DNA of 64,000 nucleotides from contig CAXSBR010000002.1 in NCBI GenBank assembly GCA_964236495.1, positions 1 to 64,000 on the forward strand, read 5' to 3'. Each line of letters starts with the position of its first letter. Within the stretch, counting starts at the first letter, position 1. This stretch comes from CAXSBR01 sp964236495. Lineage in GTDB: Bacteria; Actinomycetota; Actinomycetes; Mycobacteriales; Jatrophihabitantaceae. Below are positions 50,119-60,021 of this stretch, piece by piece. Under the pieces are notes generated by a model. That model saw nothing but the letters and a program-made list of their open reading frames with translations. It had not been told where the DNA came from and made no database searches. Both the position numbers and the translations under genes were made by a program.

Positions 50119-50613
50119 GTGACCGACGTTGCAGGCGTTGCCCGTCCGCACGCCAACTGCGTCGCCGTCCAGACCGCGTTGAAAGCAGCCGGTAGCACCG
50201 CACAGATCCGCATCTTGGGCGAGCCGGCACCTACCGCGGCGCGGGCGGCAGAGCAGCTCGGCGTGGACGTCGCAGCGATCGCCAACTCCCTGGTGTTCGT
50301 CACCGACACCGGCGAGCCAGTTCTGGTGATGGCCTCAGGCGGTCACCGCGTCGACGTCGCCCTTGCAGCGAGCGCACTGGGCGTGCAGAGCCTGAGCCGC
50401 GCCGATGCCACCACCGTGCAGTCGGCCACCGGACAACCGATCGGCGGCGTGTCCCCGGTCGGCCACCCCCGCCGGCTGCCGACTCTGGTCGATCAGAAGC
50501 TGGCCGACTTCCAGCCCGTCTGGGCCGCCGGCGGTATACCGGCGGCGGTATTTCCGACCTCGTTCTCAGAGCTGGTCCTACTCACCGGCGGCACGCCGGC
50601 CCAGGTCGGCTGA
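50119..50613 (+). CDS. YbaK/ProX family aminoacyl-tRNA deacylase-like protein
   Basis: 164 residues with the YbaK fold: AAEQLGVDVAAIANSLVFV (conserved Lys replaced by Asn in NSLVF), VLVMASGGHRVD and SPVGHPRRLPTLVD with its catalytic-loop GxP element. Family members clear mischarged tRNAs. The change at the usual catalytic-Lys position (typically KTLVF) raises doubt about the activity. Probably leaderless from a promoter within 49988-50118. Confidence 0.85.
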   Translation: MTDVAGVARPHANCVAVQTALKAAGSTAQIRILGEPAPTAARAAEQLGVDVAAIANSLVFVTDTGEPVLVMASGGHRVDVALAASALGVQSLSRADATTVQSATGQPIGGVSPVGHPRRLPTLVDQKLADFQPVWAAGGIPAAVFPTSFSELVLLTGGTPAQVG

Positions 50614-50633
50614 AGGTGCCAGGTCGGTCGACA

Positions 50634-51173
50634 GTGACCCGAATCGAAGAGTGGGACAGCACCGAATTCGACCGCCGCGTCGAGCAATCGATGGCCATCT
50701 ACGTCACGGCAATGGGGTATGCCGAACACGCCGGCAAAACCCGCGGCCGAGCAGCGCACGGGCAGGCGACGTTTCCCGGTTTCAGCGCCCGCGGCGCCTT
50801 CGACGAGGCGGGAGCGTTGATCGGCTTCTGTTACGGCTACACCAGCGAGCAGGGGCAGTGGTGGCACGAACTGGTGCGTCGGGCGGTGACGGCCGAAATT
50901 GCGCGGGACTGGCTCGATGACAGCTTCGAGCTGTCCGAACTTCATGTCCTGCCGGCGGCCCAGGGTTGCGGCGTGGGACGCGCGCTGCTGCTGTCCCTGG
51001 CAGACGGTCTGCCACATCGCACGATGCTGCTGTCGACCCCCGATTCCGATACCCGCGCGCGTCGTCTGTACGCCAAGCTCGGCTTCCAGGATCTGGCTCA
51101 GCAGTACTACTTTCCCGGTGAGCTTCGTCCGTTCGCCGTCCTGGGGCGCAGGCTGCCCTTCGACGTTGGCTGA
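50634..51173 (+). CDS. GNAT family N-acetyltransferase
   Basis: 179 residues of the GNAT fold; the acetyl-CoA loop is LPAAQGCGVGRALLL at about 105-120, and RARRLYAKLGFQ is the usual beta4-alpha4 region. GTG at 50634 has AGGTCGG 6 nt upstream and gives the start MTRIEEW; a GTG six codons earlier follows the ybaK-type stop by 2 nt. It resembles in place and length the M. tuberculosis Rv2170 acetyltransferase; the substrate is unknown. Confidence 0.85.
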   Translation: MTRIEEWDSTEFDRRVEQSMAIYVTAMGYAEHAGKTRGRAAHGQATFPGFSARGAFDEAGALIGFCYGYTSEQGQWWHELVRRAVTAEIARDWLDDSFELSELHVLPAAQGCGVGRALLLSLADGLPHRTMLLSTPDSDTRARRLYAKLGFQDLAQQYYFPGELRPFAVLGRRLPFDVG

Positions 51174-51203
51174 ACCAGGACGTGACCTGCGCCAAGGAGG
51201 AAA

Positions 51204-52094
51204 TCAGGCGATCGACACTTCGGCGAGGCCGAGGCTGGTCCACACCTCACGGGTGGCCTTCGACCAGTTGAAGGTGATGAAGTGGATGCCGGGCACGCCC
51301 TCGTCGAGCAGGCGCCGGCACAACAGGATCGTCTGCTCGATGCCCAGTGCGCGCACCGCTGCGGGGTCGTCGGCGACGGCCTCGAATTGCGCGGCAAGCG
51401 CGGGCGGGAACGGAGCTCCGGACAACTGCTCCGAGCGGGCGATCGTGCCCAGGTTGGTGACGGGCATGACTCCGGCGAGGATGGGGGTGTCGCAGCCCGC
51501 GGCGCTCACCCGGTCGCGAAGGCGCAGGTACTCCTCGGCGTCGAAGAACATCTGCGTGATCGCATAGTCGGCTCCGGCTCGGCACTTGGCGATGAACTGA
51601 CGGGTGTCGTTCTCGATCGACGGCGAGCGCGGATGTTTGTGCGGGAACGCCGCCACGCCGACGCAGAAATCGCCCGACGCGCGCAGTAGCTCCACCAACT
51701 CGCTGGCGTAGGACAAACCCTGCGGATGAGTGCTCCAGTCGCCCAGCGGGTTACCGGGCGGATCACCGCGCAGGGCAAGCATGTTCACGATGCCCGCGTC
51801 GGCGAGCCGGCCGACAATGGTGCGCAGCTCGGCGATCGAGTGGTCCACGGCGGTCAGGTGCGCCACCGGCAGCAGCGTGGTGTCGGTGGCGATGCGCTCG
51901 GTGATCTCGATGGTGCGATCGCGCGTCGATCCGCCCGCGCCGTAGGTAACCGAGACGAAGGAGGGGTTCAGCGGCTCCAGCTCGCGGATGGCCTTCCACA
52001 GCTGCCGGGACGCCTCGTCGGTCTTGGGCGGCATGAACTCGAAGGACACGGTCGGCCGGCCGCTGTCCAGCGCCTCGGCGACGGTTCGTGTCAT
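51204..52094 (-). CDS. metF: 5,10-methylenetetrahydrofolate reductase
   Basis: Flavin enzyme that makes 5-methyl-THF for methionine synthesis. 296 residues, TIM barrel, with VSFEFMPPKTDEA at the start (catalytic Glu), SVTYGAGGSTRDRT, NMLALRGDPPG and the ITQMFFDAEEY segment. Diverges from the polyprenyl synthase gene with only 13 nt between start codons. TACGCT ends 7 nt before its ATG, so it is probably leaderless. Confidence 0.95.
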   Translation of the reverse strand: MTRTVAEALDSGRPTVSFEFMPPKTDEASRQLWKAIRELEPLNPSFVSVTYGAGGSTRDRTIEITERIATDTTLLPVAHLTAVDHSIAELRTIVGRLADAGIVNMLALRGDPPGNPLGDWSTHPQGLSYASELVELLRASGDFCVGVAAFPHKHPRSPSIENDTRQFIAKCRAGADYAITQMFFDAEEYLRLRDRVSAAGCDTPILAGVMPVTNLGTIARSEQLSGAPFPPALAAQFEAVADDPAAVRALGIEQTILLCRRLLDEGVPGIHFITFNWSKATREVWTSLGLAEVSIA

Positions 52095-52095
52095 G

Positions 52096-52107
52096 TACCA
52101 CAGCGTA
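52096..52107. promoter_or_regulatory. Back-to-back -10 elements for metF and the polyprenyl synthase gene
   Basis: The 13-nt spacer between two divergent ATGs contains TACGCT for metF (minus strand, plus-strand 52102-52107) and TACCAC for the prenyl synthase (52096-52101). Each is 6-7 nt from its ATG, as leaderless promoters require, and the -35 regions would lie inside the opposite gene. Confidence 0.5.
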
Positions 52108-53220
52108 ATGTCGCCGGTCGTGACCTCCGGCGCATCTACCGCTGAGCCCGCTGAGAACGCTGAAAATGCCGATGTCGTCGCCCGGGTGGATGCCGCTCTA
52201 CACGCATTCCTCGATGCGCAGCGACCGGTGATCGAGGCCGCCGGACCGGACCTGCGAGCGGTGGCCGACGCGGCGTCGGCGTTCGTTTTCGCCGGTGGTA
52301 AGCGGATGCGCCCGCTGTTCGCCTACTGGGGCTGGCGGTGCGTGCACTCCGCCGGCGCGGCCGACGAGGATGCAGTTGTCACTGCGTCCGCCGCGCTGGA
52401 ACTGCTGCACGCCGCGGCCCTGGTACACGACGACCTCATCGATGAATCCGACATCCGCCGGGGCCATCCGGCCGCACACGTGCGCTTCGCCGGGGTGCTA
52501 TTGGGCGCATCAGCAGCCGATCGAACCGCCTTCGGCACCGCGGCGGCAATCCTGCTGGGCGACCTGCTGCTGAGCTGGTCGTGGGCGATGCTGGCAAGTG
52601 CAGCGCTGACTCCCGCAGCGGCGCAGGCGGCTCAGGGGTCGTTGAACCTGATGTCGGCGGAGATGGTGGCCGGGCAGTACCTCGATGTGCTGGAACAGAG
52701 CCAGGGCGAGTTCTCCGTCGAGGCAGCGCTGCGGGTGGCCCGGTTCAAGTCCAGTAAGTACACCGTGGAACGTCCGCTCCTACTGGGCGCAGGTGCCGGG
52801 GGCGCCGGGGAGGACGTATTGCGCGCGTTGTCGGGCTACGGCATTGCGTTGGGTGAGGCGTTTCAGCTCCGCGACGACCTCTTGGGGGTGTTCGGAGACC
52901 CGCAGGTAACGGGTAAGCCCGCAGGCGACGATCTGCGCGAGGGCAAGCGCACGGCTCTTGTCGCGCTGGCTCACGCCGCTGCGCCACCGGCTGCTCGGGC
53001 CGGCCTGGAGCAGGCGCTGGGCAACCCAGCCCTGGATCTGGCCGGTATAGACGCCGCCCGGGAGCTGATCCTGTCCACCGGCGCGGTGGCCGACGTCGAA
53101 AAAATGATCTCTGTGCGGCTGGAGCAGGCGCTGGCGGCGTTGGAAACCGCGGTGATCAGGCCCGATGCCTGGCAGGCGTTGACCGCGCTGGCGCAAGCTG
53201 CCACTGCCCGCCAGTACTGA
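52108..53220 (+). CDS. Polyprenyl diphosphate synthase (geranylgeranyl diphosphate synthase-like)
   Basis: All-helical trans-prenyltransferase, 370 residues, condensing IPP with allylic diphosphates. The first Asp-rich motif is in LVHDDLIDESDIRRG, the second in FQLRDDLLGVFGD; GGKRMRP and the KYTVERPL segment are also present. The short-chain type is probable (idsA2 position in mycobacteria). ATG at 52108 is favoured over GTG at 52120 by the promoter spacing. It might supply GGPP to the orphan carotenoid cyclase 3 kb downstream. Confidence 0.92.
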   Translation: MSPVVTSGASTAEPAENAENADVVARVDAALHAFLDAQRPVIEAAGPDLRAVADAASAFVFAGGKRMRPLFAYWGWRCVHSAGAADEDAVVTASAALELLHAAALVHDDLIDESDIRRGHPAAHVRFAGVLLGASAADRTAFGTAAAILLGDLLLSWSWAMLASAALTPAAAQAAQGSLNLMSAEMVAGQYLDVLEQSQGEFSVEAALRVARFKSSKYTVERPLLLGAGAGGAGEDVLRALSGYGIALGEAFQLRDDLLGVFGDPQVTGKPAGDDLREGKRTALVALAHAAAPPAARAGLEQALGNPALDLAGIDAARELILSTGAVADVEKMISVRLEQALAALETAVIRPDAWQALTALAQAATARQY

Positions 53221-53261
53221 GCGCCGCCCAGCGCACCTTGCTCAAGACTAGTTCTGTCGGC

Positions 53262-53282
53262 ATACTACGTGAAACGTAGTAT
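53262..53282. promoter_or_regulatory. PadR operator (perfect inverted repeat)
   Basis: ATACTACGT-GAA-ACGTAGTAT is an exact inverted repeat with 9-bp arms, ending 15 nt before the padR start codon. AT-rich arms with TACT/AGTA ends are typical of PadR autoregulatory sites; binding by the neighbouring protein is inferred. Confidence 0.75.
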
Positions 53283-53297
53283 CGGAGGGAGAGCGCG

Positions 53298-53615
53298 ATG
53301 GCTGACGATCTTGAGAAGCTCGGGAGGTTCGCCAACCCTGCAATCTTGATTCTGTCGAGCCTGGCGGACGGGCCGAAGCACGGCTACTCGATGAGCAAGG
53401 ACATCGAGGCGTTCGCAGGAGTACTACTACAGCCGGCCACGCTGTACAGCGCGATCGCCCGGCTCGAGGCCAACGATCTGATTGAGGCGCTGCCCGCCGA
53501 TCAGCGCCGCCGTCCTTATCGTCTGACCGGGCACGGCGCAACCGTTCTAGCGGCGCAGCTGCGATCGGTGCAGACGATTGCAACCACCGGGTTGACGCGC
53601 TTGGCAACGGCATGA
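53298..53615 (+). CDS. PadR family transcriptional regulator
   Basis: 105 residues, the short PadR-s2 type: winged helix (ILILSSLADGPKHGYSMSKDIEAFAG, LQPATLYSAIARLEANDLIEALP, RRRPYRLTGHG) and a short C-terminal helix. ATG has GGAGGG about 8 nt upstream. Its stop overlaps the start of a membrane protein (ATGA), a common pairing in which the regulator controls the membrane partner. Confidence 0.92.
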   Translation: MADDLEKLGRFANPAILILSSLADGPKHGYSMSKDIEAFAGVLLQPATLYSAIARLEANDLIEALPADQRRRPYRLTGHGATVLAAQLRSVQTIATTGLTRLATA

Positions 53616-54559
53616 CCGCCGACAGCAGAACGAAGCGGCGGGCAAGTCGGCGGCACCGGATGGCCACCCTTCTCATGAGCTTGTACCCGCGAGTGTGGCA
53701 AGACCGCTACGGCGGAGAATTCCTCGACCTGCTGGCTGCCACTGCGCTGACCGTCGTTGTCGTGCTCGACGTCGTGCGCGGGGCGCTCGACGCGCATCTG
53801 AACTTGTCGGACCTGATCTCGGAGAGGTCCGGACTGCCTACGCGGATACGTTCGACGGCCACGACGTCGTTGGCCGCCTGGGTGATGTTCTGCTTCGCCG
53901 CGATCGTGATCTGGCCGACCACCAACGACCCCAGGTTCGACGTGGCCGCGAGTGCGCACCCGCTGATCGGTGCCTTGCGGTCGTTGGCGACCGCCGGGCT
54001 TGCTGCCAGTCTGATTGCGGTGGCCACCGCCGCGGTGCCGCTGGCCGTCTTCACGGCCTGGCAGGCGTGCCGGCGGCGCGACCGGGTGGCGCTCGCACTG
54101 TTCGCAGCGCCTGCCGTAGGAGTTGCGATATTCGTTGGCTATACGGAGGTGCTTCTCCAGGTACCCGACCAGCCGGAGCACAGCGTCGCAAACGTCGTGA
54201 TGACGGTCAGCTGGCTTGTGCTCGGGGTGACCGTCGCCGAAGTCAGCGGCGTCGGCGCGGCCACCGCCCTGATGCGACGCACCCAGTACCCGCCGGCGTT
54301 GCTGCGGATGACGGGATGGATGACTGCCGCAGCCACCGCAGCGATGGCACTTGCCCTTCTCGCCGGCGGGGCCTACGGCGTTGGTATCTGGAACCAGACA
54401 CCGTCGCTGTTCTCGTCATCGAACGGAGTGCTGACCACACCGCTGCCGCTGACCTGGGCCGTCTTGCTGCTCATAGCCACGGTCGCCACGGCGACCGCGA
54501 CCCGGGCGTCGCTACGTGGCATACGCGCGCTGCGGCTCCAACAGCCAACGTCGGTCTGA
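53612..54559 (+). CDS. Membrane protein encoded with PadR
   Basis: 315 residues. The N-terminus has LLMSLYPRVWQDRYGGEFLDLL, the short cytoplasmic motif seen in membrane partners of PadR regulators. About six hydrophobic helices follow between residues 85 and 300. No enzymatic motif is visible. Because it is coupled to padR and shares its operator, it may respond to envelope or drug stress; the function is unknown. Confidence 0.8.
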   Translation: MTADSRTKRRASRRHRMATLLMSLYPRVWQDRYGGEFLDLLAATALTVVVVLDVVRGALDAHLNLSDLISERSGLPTRIRSTATTSLAAWVMFCFAAIVIWPTTNDPRFDVAASAHPLIGALRSLATAGLAASLIAVATAAVPLAVFTAWQACRRRDRVALALFAAPAVGVAIFVGYTEVLLQVPDQPEHSVANVVMTVSWLVLGVTVAEVSGVGAATALMRRTQYPPALLRMTGWMTAAATAAMALALLAGGAYGVGIWNQTPSLFSSSNGVLTTPLPLTWAVLLLIATVATATATRASLRGIRALRLQQPTSV

Positions 54560-54577
54560 ACTGACAGCGTCTGTCCG

Positions 54578-55609
54578 CTACTGCAGCTCGCGCAGGGCCT
54601 TGACCGCTTTGGCCTGCTCAGAGCGGGCGTGCCGTACGTCGAGGCGGGCGTCGTCGAGCCGGCGGCGAGCGTCGGCGAGCTGTTCCTGCACCAGTCGGAC
54701 TTCCCTACTGCTCTGCTTCTCGATCTCGACGGCTCGCGAGAGCGCGGTGTCCGCGGCCTCGACTGCTTCTCGCGCCTCCGCTCGCCGGGACTCTACTTCC
54801 GCACGTTCGCGGCGTTCACTCTCCTGCTGCGCCTCGACGCGTCTGCGCGCCGCCTCCTCGGCTCGATCCGCGCGCGCCTGTGCCGCCGCCTGCGGGCGCG
54901 TGGGCTTCCTCGGGGCGTCGGAGCCGGGGCGATCGTCGGCCTGCGCAGGAATGGCGGGCGTCGGCGTTTGCAGTTCTGGCGAGGTGGGCTTCTGCGTGCG
55001 CGGGATCGGGTTAGGCGAGGGTGCTCGCGGTGATTGATCGGGCACCAGACTCAGCGCTGACCCGCCGAAGCCGACGAACTGCGCCGCACGGACCAGCACG
55101 CCGGCACGCACGTCGGCGCGGACGTCGAGGTCGACCAGCGCGGCCTCCAACGTCGAGCGCAATTCGGCGCGCAACCCCTGCGCGGCACCGGCCTGGCCGG
55201 TGGTATGCAGGGCCTGGTCCACCAGTGCGTCGACGACCTGGCGACGCTGCGCAGACAACGCGCGCAACGCAGGGCCGTCCAACGACGTCTGCGCCCCGCG
55301 CAACGCGTCGCCGAGCTCGAACAACTCGACGAGGTCGGCACCGGCTGATCGGGCGAGGCGATTCAGCGTCCACGCTGCGCGGGTGGGTTTACGCAGTGCG
55401 GTGATGCGCTTGGCGACGTCGGCGGCGCCGGCCTTCTTCGCCGCCGCCGCCAGCCCGACCCGAGTCGGGGTGAAGTCGTCGTAGTCGGCGGCGTAGAGCT
55501 CGGCTCGGGCGGCGTCGAACACAGCGTCGAATGCAGCATCGACCGCTGCGTCGAACGCGTCGTCGGCCACGGCTGCATTCTGCTCGCGCGCCGCTGACGA
55601 GGCAGCCAC
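54578..55609 (-). CDS. Conserved actinobacterial protein with C-terminal coiled coil
   Basis: 343 residues. Residues 1-170 are helical and Ala-rich with KRITALRKPTRAAWTLNRLAR, a pattern I recall from uncharacterised actinobacterial proteins. A Pro-rich stretch (about 195-235) leads to a charged coiled coil (about 240-340) rich in Arg, Glu and Ala. No catalytic motif. It overlaps nothing and ends 18 nt from the convergent membrane-protein gene. Confidence 0.75.
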   Translation of the reverse strand: MAASSAAREQNAAVADDAFDAAVDAAFDAVFDAARAELYAADYDDFTPTRVGLAAAAKKAGAADVAKRITALRKPTRAAWTLNRLARSAGADLVELFELGDALRGAQTSLDGPALRALSAQRRQVVDALVDQALHTTGQAGAAQGLRAELRSTLEAALVDLDVRADVRAGVLVRAAQFVGFGGSALSLVPDQSPRAPSPNPIPRTQKPTSPELQTPTPAIPAQADDRPGSDAPRKPTRPQAAAQARADRAEEAARRRVEAQQESERRERAEVESRRAEAREAVEAADTALSRAVEIEKQSSREVRLVQEQLADARRRLDDARLDVRHARSEQAKAVKALRELQ

Positions 55610-55621
55610 CGGCAGCGCCGG

Positions 55622-55933
55622 TTACTCGGGGCCGTGCGCGTCCATGCGGCGCCCGAGCCACACCCAGATCGCCAGTGTGGCAACGACGATGCCGAAACCG
55701 AAGCCGATGTCCTCCACCGGGGCGTAGGCGATGCGCCAGCCGATGATCTGGCGCGGGTCGTAGCGCACAATGCGCAGACCCGTCAGTACACCATTCACCA
55801 GCAGCTGGAATACCAACACGATGGCGTAGCTGACCCAGAAGACCCGTCGCGTCAGCAGCTGCGTCCGCAGCACGACCAGATCAAGCCCGGCGGCAACGAC
55901 GACCGTCACCGCTGAGGCAATCGTGTAGGTCAT
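55622..55933 (-). CDS. crtYd: Lycopene cyclase domain protein, subunit d-type
   Basis: 103 residues, three membrane helices, with WRIAYAPVEDIGFGFG carrying the PxE(D) motif of heterodimeric carotenoid cyclases, which close the ends of lycopene. ATG overlaps the partner's stop (ATGA). No phytoene synthase or desaturase gene lies in the window. Confidence 0.88.
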   Translation of the reverse strand: MTYTIASAVTVVVAAGLDLVVLRTQLLTRRVFWVSYAIVLVFQLLVNGVLTGLRIVRYDPRQIIGWRIAYAPVEDIGFGFGIVVATLAIWVWLGRRMDAHGPE

Positions 55934-56268
55934 CGCGGGGGTCGCCTACGGCCCGGCAAGACAACCCAGCCGGGGCGCAGTCGACGAACCGCCTCGAAGG
56001 TGAGCAACGCACAGATCGGTACGACGAGGAAGAACAGCAGCTCCTCCAGCGGTAGACCGTCTACGACGTCCAAGCCGACGAGGTATGCCCGGTCGTAACT
56101 CCACCAGCCGGCGTGGATGGCCAGTAAATCCCAGACCACGAAGACGCCGGCCACCGGCAGAATCGTCAATGCCGCACGTCGCCACCGGCGATACACGCGC
56201 GCGCCGAGCACGAACTCCAGCGGCAACGTCGCCACCACGCAGCCCGCCAGTAGGGCTAGGTAGGTCAC
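55930..56268 (-). CDS. crtYc: Lycopene cyclase domain protein, subunit c-type
   Basis: 112 residues, three membrane helices, with DGLPLEELLFFLVVPICALLTFEAV (the PxEE motif) typical of CrtYc. GTG at 56268 gives VTYLALLAGC, the usual start; the frame is open upstream but runs through the 3' end of the next gene. Together with CrtYd it would form a lycopene beta- or epsilon-cyclase; the missing pathway genes must be elsewhere. Confidence 0.88.
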   Translation of the reverse strand: MTYLALLAGCVVATLPLEFVLGARVYRRWRRAALTILPVAGVFVVWDLLAIHAGWWSYDRAYLVGLDVVDGLPLEELLFFLVVPICALLTFEAVRRLRPGWVVLPGRRRPPR

Positions 56269-56299
56269 ATGCCGCACGGTAGGAGCAGACCGCGCCGGA

Positions 56300-56647
56300 T
56301 CAGAAACCGGCGACTTGGGCGCGCCGTTTGATCTCGGTGCCACGGTTCTCCCGCAGCGCCTGGATCGGCGTGCCGGGCAGCGAGTCGTCGGCACGGTACA
56401 GCCAGTCGACGATCTCGGCGTCGTCGTAGCGGTTGTCGCGCAGCAGCCGGATGACTCCGGGCAGGCCTTTGACGACGAGCCCGTCGGCGACGAAATCTGC
56501 CGGAACGCCGCGCGGGCCGCCCTCGAGACGCACTGCGATCAGCTCACCGTCGCGCACCAGCTGATGCACTGCTGTGATCGGGACCTTCAGCAGTTCGGCA
56601 ACCGCGGGCATAGCCAGCAGTTCGACGTGGTCGGGAGCGGCAGTCAC
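56300..56647 (-). CDS. Rv2175c-like winged-helix DNA-binding protein
   Basis: 115 residues starting MTAAPDHVELLAMPAVAELLKVPITAVHQLVRDGEL, then VPADFVADGLVVKGLPGVIRLLRDNRYDDAEIVDWLYRADDSL. It matches the M. tuberculosis Rv2175c family, a DNA-binding substrate of kinase PknL. Here too it lies close to the PknL-type kinase, with one gene between. Thr2 is present near the N-terminus, but whether it is a phosphorylation site is unknown. Confidence 0.88.
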   Translation of the reverse strand: MTAAPDHVELLAMPAVAELLKVPITAVHQLVRDGELIAVRLEGGPRGVPADFVADGLVVKGLPGVIRLLRDNRYDDAEIVDWLYRADDSLPGTPIQALRENRGTEIKRRAQVAGF

Positions 56648-56758
56648 GCCGTCCAGGGTGCCATCCCGCCGTGGCTTGGCTTTCCGCGGTGCCGCCGGAG
56701 TCGGTCCGGTCTCTCCGAAAATAGTCGAATGCCGCCGGGCACTCGGCCTAACAGTCGC

Positions 56759-57604
56759 TCAGTCCGTTGCGACGCGCCAGCTGTCGTTGGGCGGGGCCGG
56801 TGAGCGACTGGCGTCGACGTCGGTGAACGGGCGCGGCGCACCGAGCCAGCCGGCCAGCTCCGAACCGGTCAGGCACTGCACCGGAAACGGCTCGCGCGCC
56901 AGCGCCCACTTCAGCTCGTCGACCGGTAGCGGAGCGGCGCTCGCGGCCACGACAACGTTGCCGAACCGGCGACCACCGAACACCGTCTTGTCGGTGATCA
57001 CCGCCGCGTGCGGCAACACCGTCTGCAGGCCAGCCACCACCCGCTTGGTGTAGGCAAGACCGCTGCCGTCGCCGACGTTGGCCAGCAGCACTCCGGCCGG
57101 CCGCAGCACCCGCGCGAACTGCTCCGCGCACTCCACCGTCGTCAGATCAGCGGGCACCCGAGCTCCGGCGAAGGCGTCGAGCACCAGGCAGTCAGCCGAG
57201 GCATCGCCCAGTTCGGCCAGGCCGGGACGGCCCGGCACGGCACGAATGCGCAGCCGGCCGCCACGCGGGAACGGCAGGTGCGAGCGCACCAGCGCGGTCA
57301 GCTCCTCGTCCGGTTCCAGGGTGATCTGGCTGCTGCCCGGTCGCTGTGCGGCAACATAGCGGGCCATCGTGCCCGCGCCGCCGCCGACATGAGTGACGGT
57401 GAGCGCGCCGGCGGGTAGTAGGTCGACCGCATGCGCCATCCACCGCATGTACTCGAAGTCCAGATACGTGGGATCGTCGAGGTCGACGTAGGACTGACGC
57501 ACCCGGTCCAGCAGCAGGACGAACCCGCCCGGCCGGTCGGCGTCGGCGAGAATCTCGATGCGTGGCAGGAGCTCCGTGTCCTCGTCGTAGCCGCCGCTTC
57601 CCAC
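56759..57604 (-). CDS. Spermidine-synthase-like SAM-binding protein
   Basis: 281 residues with the spermidine synthase/methyltransferase fold: FVLLLDRVRQSYVDLDDPTYLDFEYMRWM, THVGGGAGTMARYVA (nucleotide loop), ITLEPDEELTALVR and DCLVLDAFAGARVP. The catalytic Asp and polyamine-binding residues of true spermidine synthases are not clear, so the substrate is open. GTG at 57604 is preceded by TACCGT 7 nt upstream, so it is probably leaderless. Divergent from the kinase gene. Confidence 0.82.
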   Translation of the reverse strand: MGSGGYDEDTELLPRIEILADADRPGGFVLLLDRVRQSYVDLDDPTYLDFEYMRWMAHAVDLLPAGALTVTHVGGGAGTMARYVAAQRPGSSQITLEPDEELTALVRSHLPFPRGGRLRIRAVPGRPGLAELGDASADCLVLDAFAGARVPADLTTVECAEQFARVLRPAGVLLANVGDGSGLAYTKRVVAGLQTVLPHAAVITDKTVFGGRRFGNVVVAASAAPLPVDELKWALAREPFPVQCLTGSELAGWLGAPRPFTDVDASRSPAPPNDSWRVATD

Positions 57605-57611
57605 GCCGCCG

Positions 57612-57617
57612 ACGGTA
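57612..57617 (-). promoter_or_regulatory. -10 element for leaderless spermidine-synthase-like gene
   Basis: TACCGT (TAnnnT, minus strand) lies 7 nt before the GTG at 57604. Confidence 0.45.
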
Positions 57618-57693
57618 CTGGCGTGCTCCCACCGCCTGCGCATCGACGTCGCCGGTACTACGCAAGCTCCCGGGCGGGAGGCTCTTTCGACCG

Positions 57694-57699
57694 TAGAGT
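57694..57699 (+). promoter_or_regulatory. -10 element for leaderless kinase gene
   Basis: TAGAGT (TAnnnT) lies 8 nt before the GTG at 57708, with no ribosome-binding site. Confidence 0.45.
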
Positions 57700-57707
57700 T
57701 CCAACCC

Positions 57708-59915
<2,208 letters not shown>

Positions 59916-59917
59916 CC

Positions 59918-60016
59918 CGCCGCTTCCAGATCAGCCGCTTCCAGATTAGCGGCTTCCAGGCCAGCGGCTTCCAGGCCAGCGGCTTCCAGACCGGCGGCTT
60001 CCAGACCAGAGGCTTG
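59918..60016. repeat. 15-bp tandem repeat between the kinase and threonine aldolase genes
   Basis: About six and a half units of GCGGCTTCCAGACCA with variations fill the whole gap between two convergent genes. The period is 15 bp. No U-tract terminator hairpin is seen. Confidence 0.88.
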
Positions 60017-60021
60017 AACGA

